64,000 nucleotides of DNA. It comes from Lentiprolixibacter aurantiacus. Lineage in GTDB: Bacteria > Bacteroidota > Bacteroidia > Flavobacteriales > Flavobacteriaceae. The translations under genes and the position numbers were made by a program. Positions 51,643 through 61,007 of this stretch are shown here, one piece after another (position 1 is the stretch's first letter; each line of letters starts with the position of its first letter). The notes beneath the pieces are model-generated. The model had not been told where the DNA came from. It ran no database searches and was given only the letters and a program-made list of their open reading frames with translations. The stretch is from positions 310,001 to 374,000 of the forward strand of contig NZ_JAPFQP010000002.1 of assembly GCF_026241225.1 (NCBI RefSeq). The letters run 5' to 3'.

Positions 51643-54054
51643 ATGAGCGTAAAGTACCAGACTAGTAACGACATATCTTTTGAGGATTTTAAGGCACAAA
51701 TTCTATTTGATTATAAAATAGCGCTAACCAGCCGGGAATGCAGTCTTCTGGGAAGGAGAGAAGTGCTTACCGGTAAGGCTAAGTTTGGCATTTTCGGCGA
51801 TGGGAAGGAATTGCCGCAGCTAGCAATGGCGAGAGCATTCAAGGATGGTGATTTCAGAAGTGGATATTATCGCGATCAGACATTCATGATGGCCATTGGC
51901 GAACTGACTGCCAAGGATTTCTTTCACGGACTTTACGCCACTACAGACCTGGAAAAGGAGCCCATGAGCGCCGGCAGGCAAATGGGCGGGCACTTCGGCA
52001 CGTACAGCCTTAACGAAGACGGTAGCTGGAAAGATCTAACCAAACAAAAGAACAGTAGCCCGGATATATCTCCTACAGCTGGGCAGATGCCAAGGCTTTT
52101 AGGACTGGCACAGGCTTCCAAGATTTACCGTCATGTTGAAGGGATCAAATCTGCCAAGTTTAGTCATGATGGCAATGAAGTGGCCTGGGGAACCATCGGG
52201 AACGCGAGTACAAGTGAGGGTCATTTTTTTGAAACTATAAACGCTGCAGGCGTACTACAGGTACCTATGATCGTTAGTGTCTGGGATGATGAATACGGCA
52301 TATCGGTTCCTGCCAAATATCAGACCACCAAGGAAGATATTTCAAAAATTCTGGAAGGTTTTAAAAGGGAGAAAGATTCACCTGGCTATGAGATACTGAA
52401 GGTTAAAGGATGGGATTATACTGCACTGATCCATACCTATGAAAATGCCTCGGATATGGCGCGTGAAGAACATGTGCCTATTATAATCCATGTGGTGGAA
52501 CTGACCCAGCCACAGGGACATTCAACATCCGGCTCTCATGAGCGTTATAAAAGTGAAGCGCGCCTGGAATGGGAAAGGGAGCACGACTGCAACAAACGCT
52601 TCCGGGAGTGGATCCTGGCCAACAATATAACAGAGGAAGACACACTTGCTGAAATGGAGAAATCCATTAAACGCGAAGTACGTGCTGCGAAAAAAGAAGC
52701 CTGGGAAGAGTTTCTCGCACCTCACAGGGAAGCTAAGCGCGCCCTAATTTCCTTAATGGACCAGGCAGCTAACCATAGCCCTAATAAGGCATTTATAACA
52801 AAAGTGAAGAATGACCTTATTGCTATTGAGGAACCCCTTAAAAAGGATGTTGCTTCCAAAGGAAGAAAAGCATTGCGGTATTTGCTAGGTGAAAGCACTC
52901 CACAAAAACAGGCTCTCTTGCAGTGGGTGAACCAATTCCTGCAGGAGTGTGAGCCAAAATTCAGCTCTCACCTCTACAGTGAACTTCCTCAGAATGCTCT
53001 GACTGTTCCGGAAATAAAACCTACGTATTCCGACAAGTCTGAAAAGGTAGACGGAAGGATTGTTTTACGAGATAATTTTGACCAGATATTCGGCAATTAT
53101 CCAGAGGCCCTCATCTTTGGTGAGGATTCAGGTGCAATAGGCGATGTAAACCAGGGGCTGGAAGGATTACAAAGCAAATACGGTGAACTGCGAATCGCGG
53201 ACACAGGGATACGGGAAGCCACTATCATTGGGCAGGGCATAGGGCTCGCACTGCGAGGTCTCAGACCCATCGCAGAGATACAGTACCTCGATTACCTTAT
53301 GTATGGCCTGCAAACCTTAAGCGACGATCTAAGCACATTGCTTTATCGTACCGTAGGTAAACAAAAAGCGCCATTAATTGTAAGGACTCGCGGACATCGC
53401 CTGGAAGGAATTTGGCATTCCGGATCTCAGATGGGTGCTTTAGTACACCTTTTAAGAGGGATGTACATACTCGTTCCCAGGAACATGACCAAGGCGGCTG
53501 GATTTTACAATACCCTGCTCAAAAGTGATGAACCGGCACTTGTGGTAGAGAGCCTTAACGGATATCGGCTTAAGGAACCCTTGCCCAATAACCTGGGCGA
53601 ATTCTGTACTCCTATTGGTGTAGTAGAAACAGTAAAAGAAGGCACTGATATTACTCTTGTTTCCTACGGATCAACCCTTCGAATTGTAATGGAAGTGGCT
53701 CAGGAACTAAAAGAAGTGGGCATTGATGCTGAAGTAATCGACGCACAAACACTGCTTCCTTTCGATAGAAGGCAGGATGTTCTGCAGAGCGTAAAGAAAA
53801 CCAACCGTCTTTTGGTTATTGATGAAGATGTACCAGGCGGTTGCGCAGCCTATCTTATGCAGGAAATCGTGGAAAAACAGGGTGGTTACCAATATCTGGA
53901 CAGTCCTCCTCAGACACTTACCGCCAGGGCGCACAGACCTGCCTACGCCAGTGATGGGGATTATTTCTCCAAACCAAACGCCGAGGATATTTTTGAAAAA
54001 GTGTACGACATAATGCACGAAACTAACCCGGCTGACTTTCCGAAATTAAGGTAG
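51643..54054 (+). CDS. 2-oxoacid dehydrogenase E1, fused alpha/beta, divergent TPP motif
   Basis: An 803-residue E1-type protein. The alpha part spans about residues 1-400 and the beta part about 470-803 (LIFGEDSGAIGDVNQGLEG, EIQYLDYLMYGLQTLSDDLST, VVESLNGYRLKEPLP). The thiamine diphosphate motif is at residues 186-216: GNA, 26 residues, DD. This keeps the exact spacing of GDG-N26-NN, but the metal-binding residues differ (Asn for Asp, Asp for Asn). It probably still binds ThDP. The substrate is unknown and need not be the same as that of the 664-residue E1 near 14 kb. A full promoter lies upstream; it is monocistronic. Confidence 0.87.
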   Translation: MSVKYQTSNDISFEDFKAQILFDYKIALTSRECSLLGRREVLTGKAKFGIFGDGKELPQLAMARAFKDGDFRSGYYRDQTFMMAIGELTAKDFFHGLYATTDLEKEPMSAGRQMGGHFGTYSLNEDGSWKDLTKQKNSSPDISPTAGQMPRLLGLAQASKIYRHVEGIKSAKFSHDGNEVAWGTIGNASTSEGHFFETINAAGVLQVPMIVSVWDDEYGISVPAKYQTTKEDISKILEGFKREKDSPGYEILKVKGWDYTALIHTYENASDMAREEHVPIIIHVVELTQPQGHSTSGSHERYKSEARLEWEREHDCNKRFREWILANNITEEDTLAEMEKSIKREVRAAKKEAWEEFLAPHREAKRALISLMDQAANHSPNKAFITKVKNDLIAIEEPLKKDVASKGRKALRYLLGESTPQKQALLQWVNQFLQECEPKFSSHLYSELPQNALTVPEIKPTYSDKSEKVDGRIVLRDNFDQIFGNYPEALIFGEDSGAIGDVNQGLEGLQSKYGELRIADTGIREATIIGQGIGLALRGLRPIAEIQYLDYLMYGLQTLSDDLSTLLYRTVGKQKAPLIVRTRGHRLEGIWHSGSQMGALVHLLRGMYILVPRNMTKAAGFYNTLLKSDEPALVVESLNGYRLKEPLPNNLGEFCTPIGVVETVKEGTDITLVSYGSTLRIVMEVAQELKEVGIDAEVIDAQTLLPFDRRQDVLQSVKKTNRLLVIDEDVPGGCAAYLMQEIVEKQGGYQYLDSPPQTLTARAHRPAYASDGDYFSKPNAEDIFEKVYDIMHETNPADFPKLR

Positions 54055-54150
54055 TCCTCACCACTGCTTGCATTTAACACCAGAACACTTACCGGATATC
54101 CCTGATATCATCAGCAAATACATTAAGTTTACAGGGAGAACATTAGAGGC

Positions 54151-56406
54151 ATGGACATTCCGGGATTGCTGCAATCACATTTTGGACTGGAAGCTGAGGA
54201 AATCAAAACCCTGGAGGGTTATGGCAGTTCTAATTTCCAGATAGACACTACCGAGGGGCGCTATGTGCTGAAATGCTATGAGGACACTACATCGAGGCAA
54301 GGCCTGTTAGCGGTGGAAAGCAAAGTTCTGGCCGCGCTAGCCAATCTATCGCCCTATTATTTCCCAGTTGTAATGACCGGCCTGCGGAAAGAAGACATAG
54401 TCCGGTCTGATGGTAAAATATTTCGCCTGCACAAATTCGTTTATGGTGATTTCCTGGCCGAAGTCCCGCATACTAATTTGCTTTTGCAATCTTTTGGCAG
54501 ATTACTGGGTGAAATGGATGTGAAAATGGGACTTATAGATCCCCATCAACTCGGGATCAGGGAAATCCAATGGGACCTTCGACACTTTTTAGACAACCGG
54601 GAGTTGCTCTCCTATATTGAGCAGCCCGAAAAAAGGAGCCTGGCAGATTATTTTTTCCTTCAATACGAGGAACAGGTTCTTCCCATCGCCCATACACTAA
54701 GGAAATCACTCATTCATAACGATGCTAATGACTGGAACGTACTTACAAAGAATGGTCTGGTTACGGGAATAATAGACTTTGGGGATATGTGTTACAGTTG
54801 GCTTATTAATGAGCTGGCTGTGGCCATCACCTATGTAATGATGGGAAAAGATGATCCTCTTGAAGCAGCCTCCCAGGTGATCTCAGGGTACCAGAGTGTT
54901 CAGAAAATGTACAAGGAAGAACTGGATATTTTGTATTACCTGGTAGCTGCAAGGCTGTGTACCAGCGTTTGTAATTCGGCTTACTCCAAAACCCAAATTC
55001 CGGATTCGGATTATATCACCATAAGCGAAAAGCCGGCATGGGCATTGCTAGATAAATGGATATCCATTAACCCCTTAAGGGTTGCGCAAAAGTTCCGCCA
55101 GGCAGCAGGTTATGCAGCTATAAAATTTCCTTCCAGGGATCAACAGATCAAAAGGAGAAATGCTGTCCTTAGTAAGTCGCTTTCCGTTTCATACCAGGAA
55201 CCAATACAGATGTATCGGTCGGCATTCCAGTACATGTACGACACAGAAGGCAATACTTATCTGGATGCCTACAACAATATTATGCTCGCTGGCCACAGCC
55301 ATCCGTATATTGTCCGCGCCGGTCAGCAAACCCTGGCCCGCCTTAACACCAATACCCGATATCTTTACGATGAAATTCTTTCGTATTCCGAGCGTCTCCT
55401 GAAAACTTTTCCAAAAACGCTCAACAAGATCTTCCTTCTGAATTCAGGGAGTTCGGCCACTGACCTGGCAATCCGGTTGTCCAGGTCATTTAATTCACGA
55501 GAGAAGATTGCAGTTCTTGAGCATGGATACCATGGAAACACTCAGATCGGGATTGGGATCAGCCACTATAAATATTCAGACAAACAAGGAATAGGCAAAC
55601 CCGAATCTGTAATTGAGCTTCCCCTGCCAAAAGCGTTCGGATCCGGATACTCAGACAATGGTTCGGCCGGTGCTTACTTTGCTGAGCAAGCTATAGCCCT
55701 GCTTAAACCCTATGAACAGGAAATTGCTGCTTTTATTGCTGAACCTATTGTTGGCTGTGGCGGACAGGTACCCCTGGCAAAAAATTACCTGAAGGACATT
55801 TATCCCGTTATACGACAACAAGGTGGGGTGTGCATAAGTGATGAAACTCAGGTTGGTTTCGGTAGATTGGGCAGGCACTTCTGGGGGTTTGAAATGCACG
55901 GGGTAGTCCCGGATATCGTTATCCTGGGTAAACCGATGGGCAATGGGCATCCAATTGGTGCAGTAATCACCACGGAGCATATTGCTGAAAAGTTTGAACA
56001 AGGTCCCGAATTCTTCAGTTCGTTTGGGGGCAACCCCGTATCCTGTGCTATTGGTCAGGCAGTCCTTGAAGTAATTGAGCGGGAAGATTTACAGCGTAAA
56101 GCACAGGAGGTAGGAGATTATCTGTGTGAGCGTTTAAGGGAATTGCAAAGCCAATTTAAATGCCTGGCAGATGTCAGGGGAACAGGGCTTTTTATTGGTG
56201 TTGAATTTCAGGATCATAAGGGGGGTCCCGGCACTCAACTTGCCAGCAGGATCAAAAACCAACTAAGGCAAGAACATATACTTGTCAGCACCGATGGTCC
56301 CTTTGAGGAAGTCATAAAGATTAAGCCACCCCTTTATTTCAACAGGGAGGATGCAGACATCCTATGTGCGGCCATGCATGGTATACTGGCAAGAGAATGG
56401 CCTTGA
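54151..56406 (+). CDS. Fusion of APH-type kinase and class III aminotransferase/phospholyase
   Basis: A 751-residue two-domain protein. Residues 1-310 are an APH/choline-kinase-like domain with [13 protein letters not shown] (His189, Asp191, Asn196) and GIIDFGDM (metal-binding Asp209). Residues 345-751 are a class III PLP enzyme: [33 protein letters not shown] and [11 protein letters not shown] with PLP lysine Lys594. The pair matches hydroxylysine kinase plus 5-phosphohydroxylysine phospho-lyase, or ethanolamine kinase plus ethanolamine-phosphate phospho-lyase, so one polypeptide could phosphorylate an amino alcohol and then eliminate phosphate and ammonia. The start has AGAGG 5 bases before the ATG. 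No M23 domain is present. Confidence 0.88.
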   Translation: MDIPGLLQSHFGLEAEEIKTLEGYGSSNFQIDTTEGRYVLKCYEDTTSRQGLLAVESKVLAALANLSPYYFPVVMTGLRKEDIVRSDGKIFRLHKFVYGDFLAEVPHTNLLLQSFGRLLGEMDVKMGLIDPHQLGIREIQWDLRHFLDNRELLSYIEQPEKRSLADYFFLQYEEQVLPIAHTLRKSLIHNDANDWNVLTKNGLVTGIIDFGDMCYSWLINELAVAITYVMMGKDDPLEAASQVISGYQSVQKMYKEELDILYYLVAARLCTSVCNSAYSKTQIPDSDYITISEKPAWALLDKWISINPLRVAQKFRQAAGYAAIKFPSRDQQIKRRNAVLSKSLSVSYQEPIQMYRSAFQYMYDTEGNTYLDAYNNIMLAGHSHPYIVRAGQQTLARLNTNTRYLYDEILSYSERLLKTFPKTLNKIFLLNSGSSATDLAIRLSRSFNSREKIAVLEHGYHGNTQIGIGISHYKYSDKQGIGKPESVIELPLPKAFGSGYSDNGSAGAYFAEQAIALLKPYEQEIAAFIAEPIVGCGGQVPLAKNYLKDIYPVIRQQGGVCISDETQVGFGRLGRHFWGFEMHGVVPDIVILGKPMGNGHPIGAVITTEHIAEKFEQGPEFFSSFGGNPVSCAIGQAVLEVIEREDLQRKAQEVGDYLCERLRELQSQFKCLADVRGTGLFIGVEFQDHKGGPGTQLASRIKNQLRQEHILVSTDGPFEEVIKIKPPLYFNREDADILCAAMHGILAREWP

Positions 56407-56451
56407 TTCCAAAAAAAAACCTAACTTTACCATGCACCAATCTTGTTATGA

Positions 56452-56835
56452 ATGTCTAAAAAGCTTCGCATAAACGCGGGCATCGCCCTGCTGCGCATAT
56501 TTGCCTCTGCCATGATGATGGTTCATGGCTTCTCCAAATTGCAGAAACTGATTAATGGTGATTTCCAGTTTGCCAACCCTATAGGTATTGGGGAAACACC
56601 TTCCTTATTCCTTACGGTTATCGGTGAGTTTATCTGTCCGGTATTTATTATTATCGGCTTTAAAACCCGATGGGCTTCTGCCATAACGGCTATAACCATG
56701 GGTGTTGCCGGATTTATTCATCACAGGGCAGATCCTTTCTCAGACAAAGAACTGTCCCTGGTGTATTTTACAGTATTTGTTGCCCTGGCATTAGTTGGCC
56801 CGGGTAAATACAGCGTGGATAAGTCTGCCTTATAA
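56452..56835 (+). CDS. DoxX-family membrane protein
   Basis: A 127-residue protein with about four membrane segments. The family motif LLRIFASAMMMVHGFSKLQKL lies in the first helix, and FICPVFIIIGFKTRWASAITAITMGVAGFIHH in the middle. DoxX proteins are small quinone- or thiol-related membrane proteins of uncertain role. It is short but a complete DoxX length. It overlaps the convergent holA gene by 6 bases. Confidence 0.85.
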   Translation: MSKKLRINAGIALLRIFASAMMMVHGFSKLQKLINGDFQFANPIGIGETPSLFLTVIGEFICPVFIIIGFKTRWASAITAITMGVAGFIHHRADPFSDKELSLVYFTVFVALALVGPGKYSVDKSAL

Positions 56836-57834
56836 AATTCTTGCGAGAAGCTCCTTCAGGAGTTCACCCTGGGGCATATTGCTGGCTCCTACTCCTTTAC
56901 CCTTTAAATCCAGTTCACGAAGTGCTGAAATAATCTGGCTTGCCCTTTTCATAGGATAGTTACGGGCAGCCGTCTGGAATTCACCCACAAAATAAGGGTT
57001 GATGCGCAAGGCACTGGCCACGTTCTTAGGGGAATGATCCTTTAGCCCGTGGTACTGCAACAACTGAGAGAAAAAGGTATGTAAAAGTGTTACTGTAACT
57101 ACAAAGGGGTTATCCCTGGGGTTGCGCGTAAAGTAATTGATGATCTGGGTAGCCTTTTTTACGTCCTTCTCCCCAATGGCTTTTTTAAGTTCAAAGTTGT
57201 TGTAATCCTTGCTGATGCCAATATGTTGTTCAATGTGGTCTGGCGTGATCTGGCTGCTTTGGGGCAGGACCAATTTTAGTTTTTCCAGTTCGTTGCTAAT
57301 CCTGCTCAGGTCAGTGCCCAGAAACTCAACAAGTAAAATGCTCGCTTTATGGGAGATGGTATACCCCTGGCTCTTGAGGGTCTTCCTTATCCATTCCGTT
57401 ACCTGATTCTCATAGAGTTTTTTGCTTTCAAAAATTACCGCATTAGATGAAAGGAGGGATTTGTACAGCTTTTTGCGTTTGTCCAGCTTTTTGTACTTAT
57501 AACACAGCACCAGGACAGTTGAAGGCTGAGGGTTGTCTGCATAAGCGGCAAATTGATCTATGGTGCGGGACAGGTGCTGAGCCTCCTTTACAATGACCAC
57601 CTGCTTATCTGCCATCATAGGGTAACGTTTGGCCTGTGAAACAACATCGTCTACCGCCACTTCTTTACCATACAGGACTACCTGGTTAAAGCCTTTCTCC
57701 TCCTCTGTAAGTACTGTATCACTGATGAAGTCTGCAATCCGGTCAATATAATAGGTTTCATCTCCCATAAGGAAATAAATGGGCCTGGGTTGCCCCTTTC
57801 TAATCTCCTCAACGATCTGTTTTACTTCATCCAT
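56830..57834 (-). CDS. holA: DNA polymerase III subunit delta
   Basis: A 334-residue clamp-loader subunit. GQPRPIYFLMGDETYYIDRIADFI is the N-terminal HolA block, VVIVKEAQHLSR follows, and FLGTDLSRISNELEKLKLVLP matches the family's GxDLxxLxxELEKLxL. The C-terminal helical domain has GEKDVKKATQIINYFTRNP and the collar region. It opens the beta clamp for loading on DNA. The gene is transcribed away from the HsdR_N gene with only 27 bases between starts, and converges with DoxX. Confidence 0.92.
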   Translation of the reverse strand: MDEVKQIVEEIRKGQPRPIYFLMGDETYYIDRIADFISDTVLTEEEKGFNQVVLYGKEVAVDDVVSQAKRYPMMADKQVVIVKEAQHLSRTIDQFAAYADNPQPSTVLVLCYKYKKLDKRKKLYKSLLSSNAVIFESKKLYENQVTEWIRKTLKSQGYTISHKASILLVEFLGTDLSRISNELEKLKLVLPQSSQITPDHIEQHIGISKDYNNFELKKAIGEKDVKKATQIINYFTRNPRDNPFVVTVTLLHTFFSQLLQYHGLKDHSPKNVASALRINPYFVGEFQTAARNYPMKRASQIISALRELDLKGKGVGASNMPQGELLKELLARIL

Positions 57835-57861
57835 AGGAAAATTTTTGTCACTTTTGCAGGT

Positions 57862-58308
57862 ATGAAGCCTTTATGCTTTCCGCAATACGATTTTCGATTT
57901 AAAAGTAGCGAAAATACACGCTACATTTTTGATGTCATCCGTAAAAAGTTTGTGGTTTTACAACCGGAAGAATGGGTGAGACAGCATCTGGTTCACTACC
58001 TGATTAAAGATAAGGGATATCCCAAAAGCCTTATCAATGTGGAAAAGATTATTCGTATGCACGGCTTGAGCAAAAGGTATGACCTGGTTGTATTTTCGCC
58101 CCTGGGGGAGATCGTTTTGTTGGCCGAATGCAAGGCCCCGAATATCCCGATTACGCAAGAGACCTTCGACCAGATAGCCCGTTATAATATGGCGCTGCAA
58201 TCCAGGTTGCTTGTCTTAACCAACGGTGCGAAGTTGTACTGCTGTGAAATGGACTTCGATAAGGAAAAATATATTTTTTTAGAACAAATTCCTGAATTTA
58301 GCCGTTAA
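57862..58308 (+). CDS. HsdR_N-type nuclease-like protein
   Basis: A 148-residue protein of the type I restriction HsdR N-terminal-like group (HsdR_N_2). VLQPEEWVRQHLVHYLI (about 32-48) is the conserved first helix, and YDLVVFSPLGEIVLLAECKAP gives Asp74, Glu89 and Lys91, the PD-(D/E)xK nuclease core. No HsdR helicase, HsdM or HsdS genes are nearby, so it is a solitary small protein, a form common in Flavobacteriaceae beside holA. Whether it cuts DNA is unknown. The frame is open 72 bases upstream, but the ATG at 57862 matches the family start (MKPLxFPxYDFRFK). Confidence 0.83.
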   Translation: MKPLCFPQYDFRFKSSENTRYIFDVIRKKFVVLQPEEWVRQHLVHYLIKDKGYPKSLINVEKIIRMHGLSKRYDLVVFSPLGEIVLLAECKAPNIPITQETFDQIARYNMALQSRLLVLTNGAKLYCCEMDFDKEKYIFLEQIPEFSR

Positions 58309-58320
58309 TTTGCAAGCGTT

Positions 58321-59322
58321 TTGAGACTTGCTGTTGTTATACTTAACTGGAACGGACAATCCCTCCTTGAAAGATATCTCCCCGGTGTTCTGGAACATTC
58401 CCGGGGTGCGGAAGTTTATGTGGCCGATAATGCCTCCACAGACAATTCTATAGACTACCTGAAAGCCAGCTACCCCGAGGTAAAAATCGTTTGCAATGCA
58501 GAAAACTGGGGTTTTGCCAGGGGTTACAACGAGGCGCTGAAGGCGGTAGATGCCGATCTGCTTTGCCTGCTAAACTCGGATGTGGAAGTAACCCCGGGAT
58601 GGCTCGAACCTGTTCTTCAATTTTTTGAGGACCACCCGGAAGTGGCCATTGTTCAACCCAAGATTCTCGACTTATTGAAAAAGGACCACTTTGAATATGC
58701 GGGGGCTGCCGGGGGTTTTCTCGACCAGTTGGGGTATCCGTTTTGCAGGGGGCGTATCTTCCAGTCATTGGAAAAAGACGAAGGGCAATATAATGAGGCC
58801 TCCGAAATATTTTGGGCAACCGGTGCATGTATGTTTATCAGGCGCGAGGTTTTTCAAGAACTCGGCGGATTTGATGAAGATTATTTCGCACACCAGGAAG
58901 AAGTAGACCTGTGTTGGAGAGCTCACAACAAAGGACACAAGGTCTACTATGTTCCAGATTCCCATGTATTTCATCTGGGAGGTTCTACGCTCAGCAATAT
59001 GAACCCGAAAAAGACTTACCTCAATTTCAGGAATTCGTTGTTCTCCATTACCAAGAATTTGCCCAGAAGAGTTGCTTTTCTCATTATTTTTTGTAGATTA
59101 TTACTGGACGGAATAGCCGCTCTGCGGTTTGTATTCCAATTGAAATTCAAGCATTGTATAGCTGTTCTGAGAGCGCATCTGAGTTTTTACAGACGTTTTA
59201 GTTCCATGTACAGCAAACGTGAGAAGACGGAATTTGTAACAAAGTACTATGCTACAAAATCCATTGTATGGTCTCACTACGTAAATCATATTAAGAAATA
59301 CACTGATTTAGTAAAACATTAA
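58321..59322 (+). CDS. Family 2 glycosyltransferase
   Basis: A 333-residue GT-A fold enzyme. It starts RLAVVILNWNGQSLLERYLPG, then VYVADNASTDNSIDYL (nucleotide-sugar site), LLCLLNSDVEVTPGWLEP (DxD-like) and ATGACMFIRREVFQELGGFDEDYFAHQEEVDLCWRA (acceptor region, ED). This is the rhamnosyltransferase-like WcaA/GT2 type. C-terminal hydrophobic segments near residues 245-270 suggest membrane association. The start is TTG at 58321: an in-frame stop lies 12 bases before it and no ATG is near. It follows the HsdR_N gene by 12 bases. The sugar is unknown. Confidence 0.9.
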   Translation: MRLAVVILNWNGQSLLERYLPGVLEHSRGAEVYVADNASTDNSIDYLKASYPEVKIVCNAENWGFARGYNEALKAVDADLLCLLNSDVEVTPGWLEPVLQFFEDHPEVAIVQPKILDLLKKDHFEYAGAAGGFLDQLGYPFCRGRIFQSLEKDEGQYNEASEIFWATGACMFIRREVFQELGGFDEDYFAHQEEVDLCWRAHNKGHKVYYVPDSHVFHLGGSTLSNMNPKKTYLNFRNSLFSITKNLPRRVAFLIIFCRLLLDGIAALRFVFQLKFKHCIAVLRAHLSFYRRFSSMYSKREKTEFVTKYYATKSIVWSHYVNHIKKYTDLVKH

Positions 59323-59421
59323 CTAATTTTGGAATAACAAGGAATTACGATTCCATAATTTTGTTAAATACGATCATTACGATTTCATTTGTTCACTATA
59401 TAATCTTAGCATTTAATTATT

Positions 59422-60288
59422 ATGAAAAGAATTGTTTTATTAGGCACGTTGGGAATGATGGTTCTGCTTTCCTCCTGCGTATCTCAGAAAAAATACGCTG
59501 AATTAGAAGCAAAGCACAAGGAAACCCAGGATTTGCTCAACTCCGCAACGGTAAAATTAAATAGCTGTCTGGAAGACAAAGCAACAGCTATGGCGCAACT
59601 CAAGACCCTGGAAGATCAAAACGCCTTCTTAAAGGCCAACAACCAGGAGCTTATCAACAACATGGGTAACCTGACCACCCTTACAACCAAGGGAGCTGAA
59701 AACCTAGAAAAATCCCTGGAAAGCCTTCAGGAAAAAGACCTTACCATCCGCAAACTTCAGGATGCTATTACCAGAAGAGATTCTGTAAACCTTGCCCTGG
59801 TGCAAAGCCTTAAAGGTGTGCTGGGCAACCTGGATGATGAGGATATTGAAATTAGTGTTGAAAAAGGTGTTGTTTTTGTATCTATTTCGGACAAACTATT
59901 GTTCCGAAGCGGAAGTTACACCGTAACCAATGCCGCCAAGCAGGTACTGGGCAAAGTTGCCAAAGTGGTTAACAACAAACCTGATTTCGAATTCATGGTA
60001 GAAGGCCATACAGACAATGTACCTTACAGAAGTGGTGTGTTGCTGGATAACTGGGACCTGAGCGCCAAGAGGGCTACATCTATTGTACGCATCCTACAAA
60101 ATGATTTTGGTGTAGATCCAGCAAGAATGACCGCTGCAGGAAGAAGCTACTACGTTCCATTGATGGATAATAATTCAGCTGCCAACCGCGCTAAAAACCG
60201 CAGGACACGAATTGTTGTTTTACCAAAACTGGATCAGTTCTACTCAATGATCGAAGAAGGAATGAAAGATCCTGCAATCAACGATTAG
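59422..60288 (+). CDS. OmpA-family lipoprotein with coiled coil
   Basis: A 288-residue outer-membrane lipoprotein (signal ending VLLSSCVS). Residues 22-120 are a heptad-rich coiled coil (YAELEAKHKETQDLLNSA and so on). Residues 150-275 are an OmpA domain: ISDKLLFRSGSYTVT, FEFMVEGHTDNVPYRSG, NWDLSAKRATSIVRIL and NRAKNRRTRIVV, which bind peptidoglycan. It likely bridges the outer membrane and cell wall. A strong terminator follows. Confidence 0.92.
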   Translation: MKRIVLLGTLGMMVLLSSCVSQKKYAELEAKHKETQDLLNSATVKLNSCLEDKATAMAQLKTLEDQNAFLKANNQELINNMGNLTTLTTKGAENLEKSLESLQEKDLTIRKLQDAITRRDSVNLALVQSLKGVLGNLDDEDIEISVEKGVVFVSISDKLLFRSGSYTVTNAAKQVLGKVAKVVNNKPDFEFMVEGHTDNVPYRSGVLLDNWDLSAKRATSIVRILQNDFGVDPARMTAAGRSYYVPLMDNNSAANRAKNRRTRIVVLPKLDQFYSMIEEGMKDPAIND

Positions 60289-60310
60289 GGAAAGCTTTCA
60301 TCGACAGTAT

Positions 60311-60340
60311 AAAACCGCAGCCAAAAGCTGCGGTTTTTTT
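60311..60340. terminator. Rho-independent terminator between OmpA-like and YrdC genes
   Basis: AAAACCGCAGC (60311-60321) and GCTGCGGTTTT (60327-60337) form an 11-bp stem with a 5-base loop and a T tract on the plus strand. It also carries A on the other side, so it can serve the convergent YrdC gene, whose stop begins in it. Confidence 0.9.
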
Positions 60341-60962
60341 ATAGTATGTCCAGGGAACCCTTCCCTTCGCGCAGGATTACGGGTTCTTCCTGAGAAAGAT
60401 CGATTACCGTGGAAGGTATATTTCCCCCATATCCACCATGGACCACAACGTCTACCAGATCTTTCCATTTCTCATAGATTAGTTCCGGATCTGTAGTATA
60501 TTCCAACAGGTCATCATCATCCTTGATGGAGGTAGACACAATTGGATTGCCCAGTTGCCTTACGAGTTCCTGGGCAGTTCCATGATCCGGCACCCTTATA
60601 CCCACTGTCTTCTTTTTCTTAAAATCCTTGGGAAGGTTCCGATTGCCCGGGAGTACAAAGGTATACGGACCTGGAAGGGCCCGCTTAAGCAATTTAAATG
60701 TAGTAGAATCTATTTGCCTAACATAATCCGAAAGGTTGCTTAGATCGGCACAGATAAAAGACCAGTTGATCTTATCCAGTTTAACCCCTTTTATTCTCGC
60801 GAGACGGTGCATGGCTTTGGAGTTGGTGATATCACAGCCCATTCCATAGACGGTATCGGTGGGATAAATAATGATGCCTCCTCTTTTGAGAACTTCAACT
60901 ACCCTACTTACCTCCCTTGGATTGGGGTTTTCCTCGTAAATCCGAATAAATTCTGCCGCCAT
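60339..60962 (-). CDS. L-threonylcarbamoyladenylate synthase-like protein (Sua5/YciO/YrdC)
   Basis: A 207-residue protein of the YrdC/Sua5 family: VLKRGGIIIYPTDTVYGMGCD, ARIKGVKLDKINWSFICADL, LLKRALPGPYTFVLPG, GIRVPDHG and GNPIVSTSIKD. Family members make threonylcarbamoyl-AMP from threonine, bicarbonate and ATP for the tRNA t6A37 modification. The RIKGVKLDKI stretch differs from TsaC and is closer to the YciO branch, whose activity is weak or unclear, so the exact enzyme role is uncertain. Confidence 0.87.
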   Translation of the reverse strand: MAAEFIRIYEENPNPREVSRVVEVLKRGGIIIYPTDTVYGMGCDITNSKAMHRLARIKGVKLDKINWSFICADLSNLSDYVRQIDSTTFKLLKRALPGPYTFVLPGNRNLPKDFKKKKTVGIRVPDHGTAQELVRQLGNPIVSTSIKDDDDLLEYTTDPELIYEKWKDLVDVVVHGGYGGNIPSTVIDLSQEEPVILREGKGSLDIL

Positions 60963-61007
60963 GTCTTTTTCTTTATTAGCATGCCTTAGAAGAAGATGCT
61001 CCCTCTG

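Noticed and set aside
57862-58308. A type I restriction-modification system
   Set aside because: Only a short HsdR_N-like protein is present; helicase, methylase and specificity genes are absent.
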